A DNA stretch of 64,000 nucleotides, from assembly GCA_047967505.1 (NCBI GenBank), contig CM106538.1. The stretch is one strand, 5' to 3'. How positions within the stretch are numbered: position 1 is the stretch's first letter; every line of letters begins with the position of its first letter. Of this stretch, positions 45,451 to 59,030 are shown one piece after another. This stretch comes from Dipteris shenzhenensis (lineage: Eukaryota > Polypodiophyta > Polypodiopsida > Gleicheniales). The notes under the pieces are model-generated. The model was not told where the DNA came from. It saw only the letters and a program-made list of their open reading frames with translations, and searched no databases. The position numbers were made by a program, and so were the translations under genes.

Positions 45451-48400
45451 CACCCCTTTAATGGGAATGTCCTTCCTCTGCGTCAAACCAAGAGCTAGTC
45501 GGTGTTTCTCGAATAGCTCTTTATCGAGTGGTTTGGTAAAGATGTCTGAAACATTTTCTTTGCTATCACAATGCTGTAGTGTGATGTCACCAAGTAACAC
45601 TCTTTCTCTGATGAAGTGCTCTCTCACATCAATATGCTTTGTCTTGGAGTGATATACTGGATTTTTGGCCAACGCTTGAGCCGATTGATTATCACAGTAT
45701 ATTGTTGTTGGCTTTGACTCATCAAAGTAATCTGTTTCTAACAATAGTCTTCTGAGCCATATAGCCTCACATGCACCTGTAGTGAGTGCTCTGTATTATG
45801 CTTCAGTCGAAGACAAAGAAACAGTTGGCTGTTTGTTTGACAACAATGATATAGCACCTTGACCAAGGAAAAATCCATATCCCTATGTCAATCTCCTAGT
45901 CTCATGATCTCTGGCATAGTCACTGTCACAGTATCCATGCAACCGTGGATGACTTCCTCTGTATTCTATCCCAAACTATCTTGTACCTCTGATGTATCTC
46001 AAGACTCTTTTGGCTGCATTCCAGTGAGACTGTTTTGGATTTGCCATAAACTGTGCTAGTGAGCTTACTTCATAACAAATATCTAGCCGTGTGATTATCA
46101 GATATATAAGAGATCCAATGAGCTGCCTGTAGTATCTATCATTGACTGTAGGCTTTTTTGAATCTTTAGTAAGTTTCAAACTCTATTCCATGGGAGTGGC
46201 CACAATCTTGCAATCTGTCATATGAAAATTCTTCAGGAGACTGTCAACATACTTGAGCTGACTCATGAATGTGCTATCTGAATCTCTCCAGAACTCAATT
46301 CCAAGACACTAGTGCATAAGTCCAAGATCTTTCATGTCAAACTCTGCAGACAAGTCTTGTTTCAATTTTCTGATGAAGCTATCCTTGCTTCCTGTCACAA
46401 TCAGATCATCTACGTACAAAAGTGCAATAGTAATGTCTTCCCCTTGAACTTTGTAGTAGAGAGTATGATCTGCATTGGATTTCATGTATCCCAAATCAGC
46501 AAAATACTTGTCAATTCTGCTGTACCAACTTTTGGGTGCTTGCTTTAAGCCGTAGAGACTTTTCTTGAGATGGCAAACCTTTTTCTCCTTTCCTGGTTCA
46601 ACATAACCTGTGGGTTGTTACATGTAGACTTCCTCATCTAGATAACCATTGAGAAATGCATTCTTGACATCGAGCTGATACACATTCCATTTACTGATGT
46701 CGCTAGTGATATCAAGAACTGTATGGAATCCATCTTTGCTACTGGAGCATAAGTCTCATCATAGTCTTGACCATATTGTTGTGCAAATCCTTTTGCAACT
46801 AATCTGGCTTTATATCTCTGAATACTGCCATCTGGATTGTACTTCACTTTGTATACCCATTTGTTTGCTATGGCCTTCTTTCCTGGTGGAAGGTTGCATA
46901 ATTCCCAAGTATTATTCTTATACAAAGCATCCATTTCTTCATTCATAGCAGTTTGCCATTCTGGCTTGTCTACTGCGTCTTCGAAGTACACTGGCTCTTC
47001 TGTAGCCATGATGGTAGTCATAAGAGCATAGTTGGTGGTTTCCACCTGAATTGCTTTGCCTTTCTGAGCATATGTCAATCTGGCTGGTGGTTTGCTTTCC
47101 CTAGCAGACCGTCTGAGCTGCTGTGGCTCTGCTTGGGGTGTTGCTGGCGATTCTTGCTCTTCTTCATCAACCTATTCTGTAGATGACTGTGAAGTCGATG
47201 CTTCTATCTCCTGTGTAGGTGAGGTTTTCCATTCTGATTCCTCATCAAAGATTACATCTCTGGAGATAATGACTTTGCGGTTGATGGGATCATACAATTT
47301 GTATGCTTTGCTTTCTTCACTGTAGCCAACCATGATGCATTTGCGTGACTTCGCATCCAATTTTCTGCGATGATCATCATGTATGTGGGCATATGCTATG
47401 CAACCAAATATGCGGAGATGCCCAATGCGTGGCTTGTGTCCAGTGAATGCTTCATAAGGAGTCATACCTTGTATCGGTTCGGTAGGAAGCCGATTAAGCA
47501 AGTAGTTAGCTGTAGCTATTGCTTCTGCCCAATACTGATTTAGAAGATGCTTTTCACTAAGCATTGCTCTAGCACTATCTGCTAAAGTCCCATTCTTCCT
47601 TTCAACTCTTGCATTCTGCTGAGGAGTATCTGCACATGTGAATTGTCTTCGAATGCCATGATTTCTGCAAAAGTTCATGAATGCTGAAGACATGTATTCA
47701 CCTCCTCTGTCTGATCTCATGACCTTGATCTTTCTGCCTGTTTGGTTTTCTACCATGGCTTTGAATTCTTGAAATCTGGAAAACACTTTAGATTTCTCTT
47801 TCAAAAGTTAGACCCAACAATATCTGCTGTAGTCGTCGATGAAGGTCAAGTAGTAAAGTGAACCATTGATGCTGTGGGTTTGGGCATAACCGCATACATC
47901 TGTATGTATCAAATCAAGAATACCTCATGCACGAGAGGTACTTCTAACAAAGTTGGTTCGCTTTTGTTTGCCGAAACAGCATGCTTTGCAAACTTTTTCA
48001 AGAAACTGTAGCTTCAGAATCCCAATTGCCATATTCTGATTCCTGAGATCTAACAAGTACTTGAAGTTGACATGACCATATCTCTTGTGCCATTTTGCAG
48101 ATAGTGGCATCTGTTGGATTTGAGCTGACATGGCATGCTTATCTGGTACTGTAGCTAGCATTCTATATATGCGTCCTTCCTTGACACCTTTTGCTACTAG
48201 CTGACATCTTTTGGATTTGTCTCTGATAGTGCATTCATCACCATCGAAGATGACTTTGTAATTGTGTTCCGTCATTTGACCTACTGACAAAAGGTTCTTG
48301 CTGAGCTTCGGAACATAGAGCACATCTTTGACTAATCCTTTTGTACCAGTGAAATTGTTCATAGGGATAACACCTGTCCCTTGAATTGGATTCGGTGTAT

Positions 48401-49712
48401 TATCTGCTATGTAGATGACATTTTTCTGTCCTTTTAATGGTTTCATTTTTGTGAACCATTCCTGATGATTTGTCATATGAGATGATGCACCGCTGTCGAT
48501 GTACCAAGGATCTTGTTCCACTTGGCCAACTTGATAACTGTAATCCTCTTTGGGATTGAAATCAGTGTCTAGGTTTATTGTATCAGTTTGATGCAATTCC
48601 TCGCTTGCAAGAAACATATTTCCATGTTCATTTGCAAAATGACTGTGACTAGAATGTCCACCACGATGATTTCCTCTTCCTCGGGAATTCCCTCTGTTGG
48701 ATTGACCGCCTTGGTCGTACTGCTTCTTGCAGCAATCTCTTTCATAGTGTCCAAACTTGTGACAGTAGTTGCATTGAATGTTTGACACATTGGTGGATGC
48801 ATTCCCTTGTCCTTGAAATCTTCCTCGATTGGAATGATTTCCTCTTTGCTGATTCTGATTTTGCTGAGGATAATGCTGATGCTGATGCTGATGCTGATTT
48901 TGACTTTGATTTTGTTGCTGATGACCACTTTTCTGGTATGATCTACCTCTGTTTCTCCCTTTGCCTCTGCTTCTGTTTGAAGCTATGGATGCTTGATCAT
49001 TAGAATGACCTTTACATGCTTGAATTGCCTGATGCCTGAGTTCTTTACCAAGTATAACTGACTGAAGTTCTTCCAATGTTGGAATTTGTCGTTGGATGGC
49101 AATACTCTAGACTAGATTCTCGTATCCCTCTCCTAGTCCATTCAGAATGACTTGAACCATTTTTGCGGGGTTCATAGTCTCTCCTGCTACTGCAAGTTGA
49201 TTGTTGTAGTCTTTAATGCGTAGTACATAAGCATGACCGGTTTCACTGTTGTTGCGAAAACTTTGGTTGATCTGGTTTCTCAGGGTGAGAATCCCGGATG
49301 TGTTCTTAGACTCGTAGAGAGCGGCGAACATATCCCATGCTTCTTTTGATGTCTTAACTGTGTTGAGCTATCCTAGCATGACATCTTGCACATTCTGCTT
49401 GATGAGGTGATAGACATACTTGTCTTTCTTATCCCATTCTGCTTGAGCTTGGGCAATGGCAGGATCTACTACTCGTGCGAAAACTGTTTGTGTAGATGTA
49501 GATCCCGATGTAGATTCCGTTGCTGGTGCTATGACAATAGATGGAGTAGAGCTACTGGTGGCTGGATCGGCCAATGGTCTAGGTGTAGACCCATTGAGAT
49601 ACTCCCATTTGTCTTGAAGCACAAGAATGGTCTCCATTCGGTATTTCCATGAACCGTAATTGGAGTTGTCTAACTTAGCAGATGCCTCCAGATTGAGGTT
49701 GCTAGTCGACAT
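45448..49712 (-). pseudogene. Second copia family, - strand copy (nearly complete gag-pol)
   Basis: Frames on the - strand cover the whole polyprotein with only a handful of breaks. Gag starts at 49712 (MSTSNLNLEASAKLDNSNYG) and continues to 49107. A Gln/His-rich tract and the knuckle CNYCHKFGHYERDC come next. Protease has WYIDSGASSHMTNHQEW (about 48510-48460). GAG-pre-integrase and a partial integrase lead to RSDRGGEYMSS (about 47720-47690). RT has NNTWELCNLPPGKKAI (about 46920-46870) and YVDDLIVTG (about 46420-46395). RNase H has DNQSAQALAKNPVYHSKTKH (about 45690-45630) and ends near 45448. In-frame breaks near 49360, 49100, 47920, 47800, 46640 and 45750 make it inactive as it stands. Confidence 0.9.
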
Positions 49713-50798
49713 GGTGCAAGAAATTTACTCAAAAGTGTCGTGAAGATCTCTGTATGAATCAATTGCAAATACACTGAATATGCCAAGGAGGAGAAGGGAG
49801 GGAGGGAGGAGGAGGAGGAGGCAGAGGAGGAGGGAGGAGGAGGGACAATGGGAGGGAGTGCAAAGTATAGGTTGCACCAGTGAGAGCATGCTAGTACATG
49901 ATGATAGTGTAAGGGAGCATGGATTCTAGGAGATCAGTCATAAGAACACAAAACTAAATTGAATATTGAGGGCCAAAGAGTGGGATCTTCTTTCCATTAG
50001 GAGATATTTATACAGTTCCATGATTTTCCATCCCTACACAAAGTGCATGTGGAGGATCCTAGTCTTTCTCTCCAATATAAAGTGTATGTCAAGGAGTTCA
50101 GAGACTCCCTCTCCCCACATCCTCCTCTCTTTTTGAATCTCTCAAACCAAACCTACTCCACCACCACTTTTTCAAACCATACCTACTTCACGTCCACTTT
50201 TTGAATCTCTCAAGCCACACTTGCTCCACCATCACTTTTTCTCAAACCACGCCTACTTCACGACCACTTTTTGAATCTCTCAAGCCACAGTTGCTCCACC
50301 ACTGCTTTTTCCATTCATGACCTCCTCACTACCTACACTATTGGTCTACCAACTCCACCTTCATCTCCACTTTCTGTCTACCATCTCCACCTCTACTTTC
50401 TCCCCATCTCTTCTCCACCTCTACCTCCATTCTCCATCCATATCTTCTTTAACTCCACCTCCATTTCCATCCACCATCTCCTCCTCCACTTTCCTTCCAC
50501 CTCTTCTCCATCTTTGTCTCTGGCCCCCCTTCTCTATGTCCACCTCAACTCTTCCATCCAGCATCTCCACCTTACCCAACTATTGTGGTAGAGGTGTTGT
50601 TGGAATCTAGGTTTGAGATATTGTTGTTGAATGTTCCATTGTAGGGCCCAAGCTCCATTCACTTAAGCCATATCATGAATAAATTGAAGGCACAATCTAA
50701 TTAGCAGATATAAAAATTGTTTAAAGAAAGGTATGTCAAAGAGTACCTCATAGCACCATCTTCCTTTAGGAAATTGATGTAGTCTCATTAGGCATCCT
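49713..50798. other. Gene-free interval with purine-rich and pyrimidine-rich repeats
   Basis: The stretch after the - strand Gag start holds a GGA-rich run (about 49785-49855). The expected 5' LTR and primer-binding site of the - strand copia copy were not found here. A 68-70 bp tandem repeat lies at 50130-50315, and TCCACC/TCTCC-rich sequence follows to about 50580. Confidence 0.45.
50130..50315. repeat. Three-copy tandem repeat, unit 68-70 bp
   Basis: Units start with TTTTTGAATCTCTCAA at 50130, 50198 and 50268 and continue CTCCACCA...CACTTTTT...CCTACTTCACG. The third copy is partial. ORFs across it are low complexity. Confidence 0.9.
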
Positions 50799-51086
50799 TG
50801 TTTTAAAGTCTAGAATAGAGAAAGCACTCAAGGAGAAGATGCTCACAAAAGGGAGAGGAGATATGGAAATGAAGGACCACTTAATAGGAGTTGACGAATA
50901 AGATTGTATTGGCTATCACCTTCATCAAATGGAAGGCTATAATGATCCACTTCATACAAGGTCAACCCATTAAATAGGAAACCAAGTCTTGATCCCCTAA
51001 TCCAAATCCTATCCAATGTCCTCATCCATCAATCACGTGTAGGTAGGTTAAACCACTCTAATCACACTGATGTATAAATATCAACA
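50799..51086 (-). repeat. 3' LTR of an older - strand LTR element
   Basis: 288 bp with TG...CA ends (TGTTTTAAAGTC...ATATCAACA as read on +). On the - strand the sequence just before it is TATTGAGGGGAAG, a polypurine tract directly abutting TGTTGATATTT. It aligns with 62066 onward through CTCAAGGAGAAGATGC, AAGATTGTATTGGCTATCAC and AAATGGAAGGCTA. Confidence 0.8.
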
Positions 51087-51239
51087 CTTCCCCTCAATAC
51101 AAAATGAATGAAGTAGTTGTTGGAAATATCTTCTAGTCGAAGCAAGAGAGTGCATGGATGAGTGGGTGGTAGCAAGCCAATGGGATGCATGCTTGTGGAT
51201 TGGGGAGGAGGACCCTAATCCTAATCTCTTTGTATAGGA

Positions 51240-54220
51240 ACACACATGGGTGAAGAATTCCATAAAATAGCTCCCTTAAAAGATGGGTCCCAAAGGTCCT
51301 GGTGAGCAAAGAAGTAAGCTTATTAGGTTACATGTTTTCTTCCCTTACCTTGTCTGACCATGAACTTATCTCTCTAGCCTGTAACTTTTATCATAGGATA
51401 AAGAACTCCAGTTGGTTCAAAGCATACCCCAATTTTTTTTTGTCAAAATTGATGCAGAATCAAACTATTACCATGTGGATAGAGATTTTGCTAAACCCAT
51501 AGCAATTTTACATTCCTAGCTTATGGCAATTGAAAGCACTCAAAGGATTTTCAAGGAGGTAGGGGAAGCAAGGGAAAAAACTAGAGCACAAAGAATGGAC
51601 CTCATTCAAAAGACAATTAGCAATCTATAATGGTTGGCTAAGTAGGGGGACATCTATGCTTAGGAGGACATACTCAAGGAAAGAAGAGAACTCAGACCTC
51701 AAGAACAAATTAAATTAAATGAGACAAGAATTTACTTTAGGGAATGGTGGGTAGGGAAGATAGTCAAGCCAGATAAGGATACTTTCAACCTCATCATTAG
51801 AAGAAAAAGAGCTAATGAAGAAATTCCCCTCCTCAAGAATGCCACTTTTTTTTATAGTTTCGGAAGAGAGAATTTTCAGATTATATAGGACCACTATCAA
51901 GACTTGCTCTCCACTTCTATCATTCTAGATGAGGTAGTAAAGAGAGCAAGGTTAGATACAAGATAGAGAATTGTGCATAGCTTTTTAGAAACTCCTTTGA
52001 CACCAGGGGATCTCAAACATGATTGTAGATGGAAAGACACCAAGAGGGGATGGGCTATCTATTGAATTCTACAAGGCCTTATGGGATCTTGTAGGACCCT
52101 TTCTCCTCTTGTTATGGCAAGAGACAATCAATCTCTGCCCTTGCACATTAATAGTGGTATCATAAAGCTTGTCTGTAAAGAGAGGAGCAAGGAGGATATA
52201 AAAAACTGAGACCACTTACAGTGCTCAGATAAGCTATAAGATCTTTGCAAAGGTTTTAGCTCTCAAAGTGCAAAAGAGGATGAACTCATGGATCCTCCAA
52301 GAGTAGAAAGGATTCATCAAGGGTACACACTTTCTTAAAGCAATCATCAAGGGTACCACTTATTTGCAGAACAATAATCAATATGTAGGAGGAGTGTGAG
52401 TATGCAAAGGATACAAAGTAGTATATATGTGTCCTTAAGGTGGATTTTGATAAAGCCTATGATAGTCTAGAGTGGGACTTCCTCATCCAATCACTGCAGG
52501 ACATGGGGCTAGGTCCTCTTTTTGTAGGCCAAGTTAGGCTTCTCCTCACTGATGCCACATCTAAATTCTATATCAATCGACATGACCCAATCTTTTCTAA
52601 TCAAAAGGAGCTATTGAATTTCTTGGGTGGTTGCTCCACAAGCAAGTGGAGGAGGGGTTCATAAAGGGGATTGAACTCCCCTCAAGAAAATAGCTTCACA
52701 ACTAGGAATTTATAGATGCCATGGACCTCACACTTGAGAATGCCACTTAGGATATTCAAGGGGTGATTGATTGTTTAGAGGTTTTTTGCAATTCATGTGG
52801 GTTAGTCATCAATCATACCAAAACTAGGTATGCCACTCTATCTACAAAGGTTCAAGCTCTTCTTCACATTCTTGGTTGCCACAAGGTCAACAAAGGCACT
52901 GTGTTCAGACTCCTTGATATACCTCTAGGATTTGATATCACAATGAAGCAAAGGTGGGATTGGTTTTTGAGTAACCTAGTTGGAAGAAAAATGGTCCTAA
53001 ACCATTGGATCAACCCTATAGGCATCTTCTACCTCTCCTATTGGTCTCCCACTAAAGCTAGGCTTGACAGATTTATTAGAGTCTATAAATATTTTTTGTG
53101 GGGAGGTGACTCTATGATATCAAAGGCAATATGGGTCTTCTACACAAAATCTAAGGAAGAGGTGGCCAAGCTACAAAGAAGCTATCAGCTTCTTAGACCA
53201 TCAAAGCAATATTAAATCTTGAGAGAGTGGGCACAACTACTACTCAGGAATTTAGACCGAAACTAGACCTTAAGAGCCCCCAAATAGAGGAACCTTCTCC
53301 TCATTTCTACCTTATGGATCCCAAAATCTTGCAGAACAAAGGGAAGTCCCCGTGGCAATCTTGTGGAAGGTATTTTGAGGATATAAATTGCCAAATTGTA
53401 TTCTCATGCAATGGGGCATTCATGGCTCTTGACTCCACAAGGGTGTCAGTGATTTTCAAGGAAAAACCTCTCCAAGTTAGAGACTTGAGGCAAATTCTTT
53501 TCAAAAAGAGCTCTAGAGCTAGGGAGAGGATGATGAATATAAGGTGGAAAACTTGGCTAGAAATATGAGGGAAATTTTCATTCCCAAATTATTCTCATGT
53601 ATTGGTAATGGGGAAGATTGAAATATGGAAGGGTGAAACCCAGTGGAAAGGGAGCATAGCCTTCAACTACAAGATTGAATTTAGCTGGAGAGCCTCTAAT
53701 GTGGAAAGGAATTCTCCTTGATGATGCTTTTAAAGTCTAACAAGAAAGCTGAGTGCATATTAGATCACATGCACTATGGTATATATGGGATCCCTAGAAA
53801 CAATTTTCAATTCAACCATGTTGATTCTAACCCAAAAATGCTCTTCCCTTTTTGGTGGGATAGGAACAAGAGAGACTTAGTGAAGCTATCATGATTCACA
53901 TGCTCAATTGCAAACTAAGATAGATGACTTTACATGCAGAGGACAGAGTGGAGATCTTCCTCCACCCCTACCAACCCTTGAGGGTTTTCCTCCTACATCT
54001 ACTACTCCTATAGATCCTTCTTCAACACTAGCTACCACAAATATCATGGATGAATCTATTTGAAAGGATTGCTACTGGTTATAATTGGATGCTCATATAT
54101 TTTGAGTTATTTTATGATAAATATTTTGGCAACTTCAAGAGACCACCTTGTCTATGGTCTCTTGTGACTTCAAGGACGTGATCCCTTTCTTGTATTTACA
54201 GTATGTAGCAGTGGCCTATT
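51240..54220 (+). mobile_element. LINE (L1-type) remnant, main part
   Basis: Broken + strand frames follow the order of a plant LINE ORF2. There is an endonuclease-end segment (TLSDHELISLACNF, about 51330-51390). RT starts at KTPRGDGLSIEFYKALWDLV (about 52037-52096). RT core has DFDKAYDSLEWDFLIQSLQD (about 52443-52502). A C-terminal portion follows, reading GLVINHTKTR (about 52799-52828). The original 5' end is not found. The remnant appears to continue on the far side of the copia element at 59743 to about 59850. Confidence 0.8.
52017..53568 (+). pseudogene. LINE reverse transcriptase, inactive
   Basis: RT fragments lie in at least three frames. The segment at 52440-52664 holds VDFDKAYDSLEWDFL, typical of the first catalytic Asp region of plant L1 RT. 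The catalytic [FY]xDD motif was not found intact, lying in the damaged stretch near 52670-52760. The frame at 52763-53215 continues with RT thumb-like text (VFRLLDIPLGF, SYWSPTKARLDRF). The frame at 53227-53568 continues toward the C-terminus. Confidence 0.8.
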
Positions 54221-54932
54221 TGTTAGATATCAATGCTCCACTCTCGTGTAACTACGCGGGAACTAGCTAACTCTACTTGTAAGCCCCCCATATGAGGAGA
54301 AGGCATTTGAGTAGCTCGGTTATCCGGTAGGTCCTACTTTGGACACCAAATGTGTGGCCTAATGGCTAGACGGCTTCAAATAGAGTTGGCACACTGCCAA
54401 CTAGGCTATATGCAAGTGCGGGAAGGCATCCCTTGACTGACTACACTGAGGGTAGATTGAGCATTTCCCGGGGTAGCCCACTCTCGGGTTGCGGGGCCCA
54501 TTTGGAGCCTCAGATGTTCCCAGATGGCTCTAGGCCGAACGGAGACTGTATGTTAGTTGCTCTGTTTTGCGCACCAGTTCTATCGTATGGTTAGTGGCCT
54601 GTACCCCCAGTCGACCATTTTGGAAGGATTGGGTCGGTCACCCAATTGAGCCTAACTGACTACGACTGGTGGCTATATAAGAGCAAGCCCATGAAGCTCA
54701 TTTCATCACTGGCTATAGCAACCCTAATTCCTTAGCATCCAGCCTCCATCTCCTACTATTTCTAGCATGCCATCGAAGCTTCTTTAACAAGCGCACGGTT
54801 GGGAGGCAGCGCCATCTATTGTATCAATTCTATAGTAATCAAATTTTTTGATTCTCCATACTATCTTGTTTTCTCTCTCTTGCGTAGAGATCCTATTATC
54901 TGTTCAGCACAGACGTTGTATTATTTCTTACA
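54221..54932 (+). repeat. 5' LTR of copia copy 2
   Basis: 712 bp, starts TGTTAGATATC, ends TTTCTTACA. It contains the TATA box in GGCTATATAAGAGC near 54672. A ~20-base deletion near 54605 removes part of the U3 region present in the other LTRs. Confidence 0.95.
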
Positions 54933-55003
54933 TGGTATCAAAGCCTGGACTCTAGCAAGAAGATTTAGTGGTGTGTTTTCTGTTTGCGAGAAGATTGTGA
55001 GAG

Positions 55004-58000
55004 ATGGCCCAGCCCACAAGATTGCGAATCCCACCGTTCGGCGAAAGCGGAAAGTTAGATGGCTCTAACTATCCACTCTGGAAGTTCAAGATGAAGACCA
55101 TCCTAAGCGCATACGAGCTTTGGGACACTGCTACTGGGGTGGACGTGAGGCCAGTTGCGAGACCGGATCCAGCCAATGCAGGACAACAGATAGTACCAAC
55201 AGCAGATGAGATTCTTGCATGGACAAGAACAAATGCAGATGCGATGTGTTCTATTCTCTGCAGTGTTAGTGATTCCATCATGGCATCAATTCAGCATGTC
55301 ACCATAGCGGAGGATGCATGGACGGTCTTGAAAAATCAGTATGAGACCATGAATCGGACACGGATTCAGAATCTGGAGACTTAACTCGCAAACGAGAAGT
55401 TGTCTGAGTCTGAAGCGGCAGAGAAGTTCATCACAAAGGTGAAGAATCTATGCGATCAGATGACTGCGATTGGCATCACCATCACCAGCGAGAATTTAGC
55501 ACGAAGGTACATACGGATTCTCCCACCAAAGTACGACGGCCTTGTTACGATGCTGAATACGCAGAATAGAAATCCGTCCCTCAACTTGAGGATTTCAGCA
55601 TGATGCTTCTAGAGGAGGAGATGCATCAAAAGACGAGGACTGGAGAAGATTCGGCTTTCTGGACTAGATCAAAGAAAGGTAAGGGTAAGGACTTTGATAA
55701 CCCATCTTCTTCTAATGATAAAAAGAGAAAGAAGAAGATCAAGTGCTTCTATTGCAACAAGGCAGGGCACAAGCAGAATGAGTGCCGAAAGAAGATTGCA
55801 GATGAGAAGAACGAAGTAAAGAAAGAGTCCAGCAATAGCACGCAGGCAGTACCAGTACAGCTGTTCATCGCAATTGAGATTTGCACGAAGGCAGTTCATG
55901 TACCTGCGGATGATCCGTGGATCATTAACAGTGGTGCATCACGCCACATGACCAGTCGAAAGGATTGGTATACCTCTCTATAGCCGGTAGGGAATGACAT
56001 CCTGGTAGCAGTCGACAATGATGCAAAATGACTAGCAAAAGAAAAAGGTACGATTGCTCTCAAGTCAGATGGAGTTGTAAAACAGTTGTCCGATGTTCTT
56101 TATGTGCCAGATATCAAGAGGAGCTTGTTGTCCATTTCCGCAATCATGGATCGGGACCTCAAAGTTCAATTTGATAAGAATGGTGAACAGATTCTAGATC
56201 TTCAAGGGAAGGTCATTGGTAAAGGGACACGGTGCAACAACATTTACGAACTCTCAGCTTTCAGTTCTCGAGCGGATGTGAAGAACACTAAGCTGTGGCA
56301 TGAGAGGTTTGGTCATCTAAACCTTAATTCTTTGAAGGAGATGCATAAACGTGGAATGATTGTAGACCTACCAAAAATTTGATATCTGCCCGATGTATGT
56401 GAAGCTTGCATGATGGGCAAGCAGCATCGGCATCCCTTTCCTAAAGAGGCCAGCAGGGCAAAGGCTCTTTTAGAGCTCGTTCACACAGACCTCTGCAAAA
56501 AGATGGAGATAGAAGCTTTGGGTGGTTCCTACTACTTCATGACGCTGATCGACGACTACAGTAGAAGGATATGGATATACTTCCTGAAGACTAAAGACGA
56601 GGCTTTTAGCAGGTTCAAGGAATGGCATGTAATGGTCGAGAAAGAAACGGGGAGGAAGGTGAAGAAGTTGAGATCAGACAGAGGTGGAGAGTTCACATCA
56701 ACTAAATTCGAAAGTTACTACAAAAGTCACGGAATTAAGAGGCAGAAACCCCTACCACATACATCACAGCAAAATGGAGTAGCATAACGCAAGATGCACG
56801 TCATCTGCGAAATGGGCCGGAGTATGATGAAAGGAAAAGATTTGCCAAAGACTTTCTGGGCTGAAGCATGTAACACTGCAATTTACATCCTGAATCGTAG
56901 CTGCACGAAATCTGTGAATGGAATGACTCCACTGCAAGCCTTTTCTGGTAGGAAAACTTCAGCTGCACATTTTAGAGTTTTTGGATGTGACTGTTTTGTG
57001 CATGTCCCTGATGCTACTAGGACCAAATGGGAACCAAAGAGCCGGAAGTGTATTTTCTTGGGCTACAGTGAAGACTACAGTGAAGAGGCGAAGGGCTACC
57101 ATCTCTATAATCCTATTACCAAGAAGGTAATTGTAAGTCACGATGTCGTCTTCTCAGAATAGCCGCATCAATTGGAGGAGGATGCTTCCTTCCCAGACAA
57201 CCAGGACCAGGATATCCATCTAGTACTGCCACCAGTAGCAGACCGAACTCCCCCAACGGTGCTTGGGAGGATTCAAGACAAAGAAGATGAAGAAGAGCCT
57301 GCAGAACCACAACGGCAATGGCCATTCCCAAAGTGGGTAAAGCAGCTTTTGGACAATAGAGAACCTCCATCCATTGAGGAGGAACCATCCGAACACCGCC
57401 GGTCCAAGAGATTAGAGGAGCAAAGAAGGGCGCAGGAACACTTGGTCAACTATGCTTTGATGACAGAAGTGATCCATGCTGATGAACCCAAGTGTCTTGA
57501 AGAGGCATAAGGCGATGATAGGTGGATGGAGGCTATGCAGTCGGAGTATGGCTCCATAATGAAGAACAACACTTGGGATCTTGTGGATCGACCACCAAAA
57601 CGCATGGTAATCGGAAGCAAGTGGTTGTACAAGACCAAGTACAAGTCCGACGGCACGTTGCATAAGTACAAGGCTCCGCTGCTGGCAAAAGGATTTGCAC
57701 AAGTACATGGTTTTGATTATCAAGATACTTTTGCTCCCATAGCTCGACTAACCACAATTCGCAGTGTTTTGGCTTTAGCTGCCGAGGGAAGTTGGCCCGT
57801 GTTTCAGATGGATATGAAATCCGCCTTTCTGAATGGAGATCTCAAGGAGGAGGTATACGTGGAACAACCACCAGGTTTTGAGATCCCCGATTCAGAAGGT
57901 AAAGTCTACAAACTAAAGAAGGCACTTTACGGGCTGAAATAAGCCCCACGAGCATGGTACCAGTGAAATGATGCCTACTTTTTGCAAAACGGGTTCAGGA

Positions 58001-59000
58001 GGAGCCATCTGATGCAAATTTGTATATCTTCAGAGAAGGAGGCAGGTGTATGATCGTGGTCCTTTATGTGGACGACCTTGTCATAACAGGGAACCATGAA
58101 GAGAAGATCTCACAGATGAAGCATTTGCTAGGAAGAGAGTTTGAAATGACAGACCTCGGACTGATGCATTTCCGTTTGGGGATTGAAGTTTGGCAGGAGC
58201 CAAAACAGATGTTCATTTCACAGCTGAAGTATGCTGGAGAGATACTGAAGGCATTTGGCATGGCTGAGTGTAAGACAGTTGGTACCCCTATGGAGGTTGA
58301 CGCGAAGCTCTCAAACGAGGATTCATCACCACTGGTGGACGAAGCAAAGTACAGAAGGCTTGTGGGCAGCTTGATTTACCTGTGCAACACACGGCCGGAC
58401 ATTAGTTTTGCGACTGGTGTACTAAGCAGGTTTTCCAATAAGCCCCGGGAGAACCATTAGAGGGCAGGGATGCGGGTGCTGAAATACATCAAAGGCACAC
58501 TTGATTATGGCATCACCTATATCAAGGGCAACATCTTGACCAGATCTGTGACTCAGATTGCGCAGGAGATGTGGACAATAGGAGATCAGTGACAGGGTTC
58601 TGTTTCTCACTTGGATCTAGAGTTGTGTCATTGGGTTAGCAAGAAGCAACCCACAGTTGCTGTTTCTTCTACCGAGGCTGAGTACAAATCTGCATGCTTT
58701 GCTTCTTGCAAGGCAGTGTGGTTGAGGAGGATTTTGGGGGACATGTGTGCAGTGTAGAACAAGCCTACGCAGTTATCATGTGACAATCATAGTTGCATGG
58801 CGATTGCAAAGAACCCAATGTTCCACGCTCGCACAAAACACATTGAGATTCAATATCATTTTGTATGCAAGGTCATCATGGATGGAGAGGTCAACTTGGT
58901 GTACTGTCCGACTACAGAGAATGCTGCGGACATCTTCACAAAGGCTCTTGGAAGAGACTTGCTGGAGAGGCATCTTCATCGACTTGGGCTGAAAAAGTAA
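55004..59000 (+). pseudogene. copia copy 2 gag-pol (inactive)
   Basis: Gag starts at ATG 55004 (MAQPTRLRIPPFGESGKLDG) and is cleaner than in copy 1, but ends at TAA 55382. A frameshift follows near 55595. The knuckle CFYCNKAGHKQNEC, protease WIINSGASRHM (the catalytic DSG is mutated to NSG), integrase with HTDLC...RSDRGGEFTS, RT with [11 protein letters not shown] and YVDDLVITG, and RNase H are all present in order. Stops include 55981, 56380, 56785, 57160, 57508, 57940 and 57964. The TGA at 57964 and the following frameshift are the same as in copy 1. The frame ends at TAA 58998-59000. Confidence 0.95.
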
Positions 59001-59030
59001 GTTCACTTGCGGGTAGACATTGAGGCGGCT

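Larger units (their letters stand above)
40873..49712. repeat. Large imperfect inverted repeat of two copia copies
   Basis: The + copy (40873-44457) and the - copy (45127-49712) belong to one family and face each other tail to tail around about 670 bp of Ty3/gypsy sequence. Arms are roughly 3.6-4.6 kb but heavily diverged. Confidence 0.8.
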
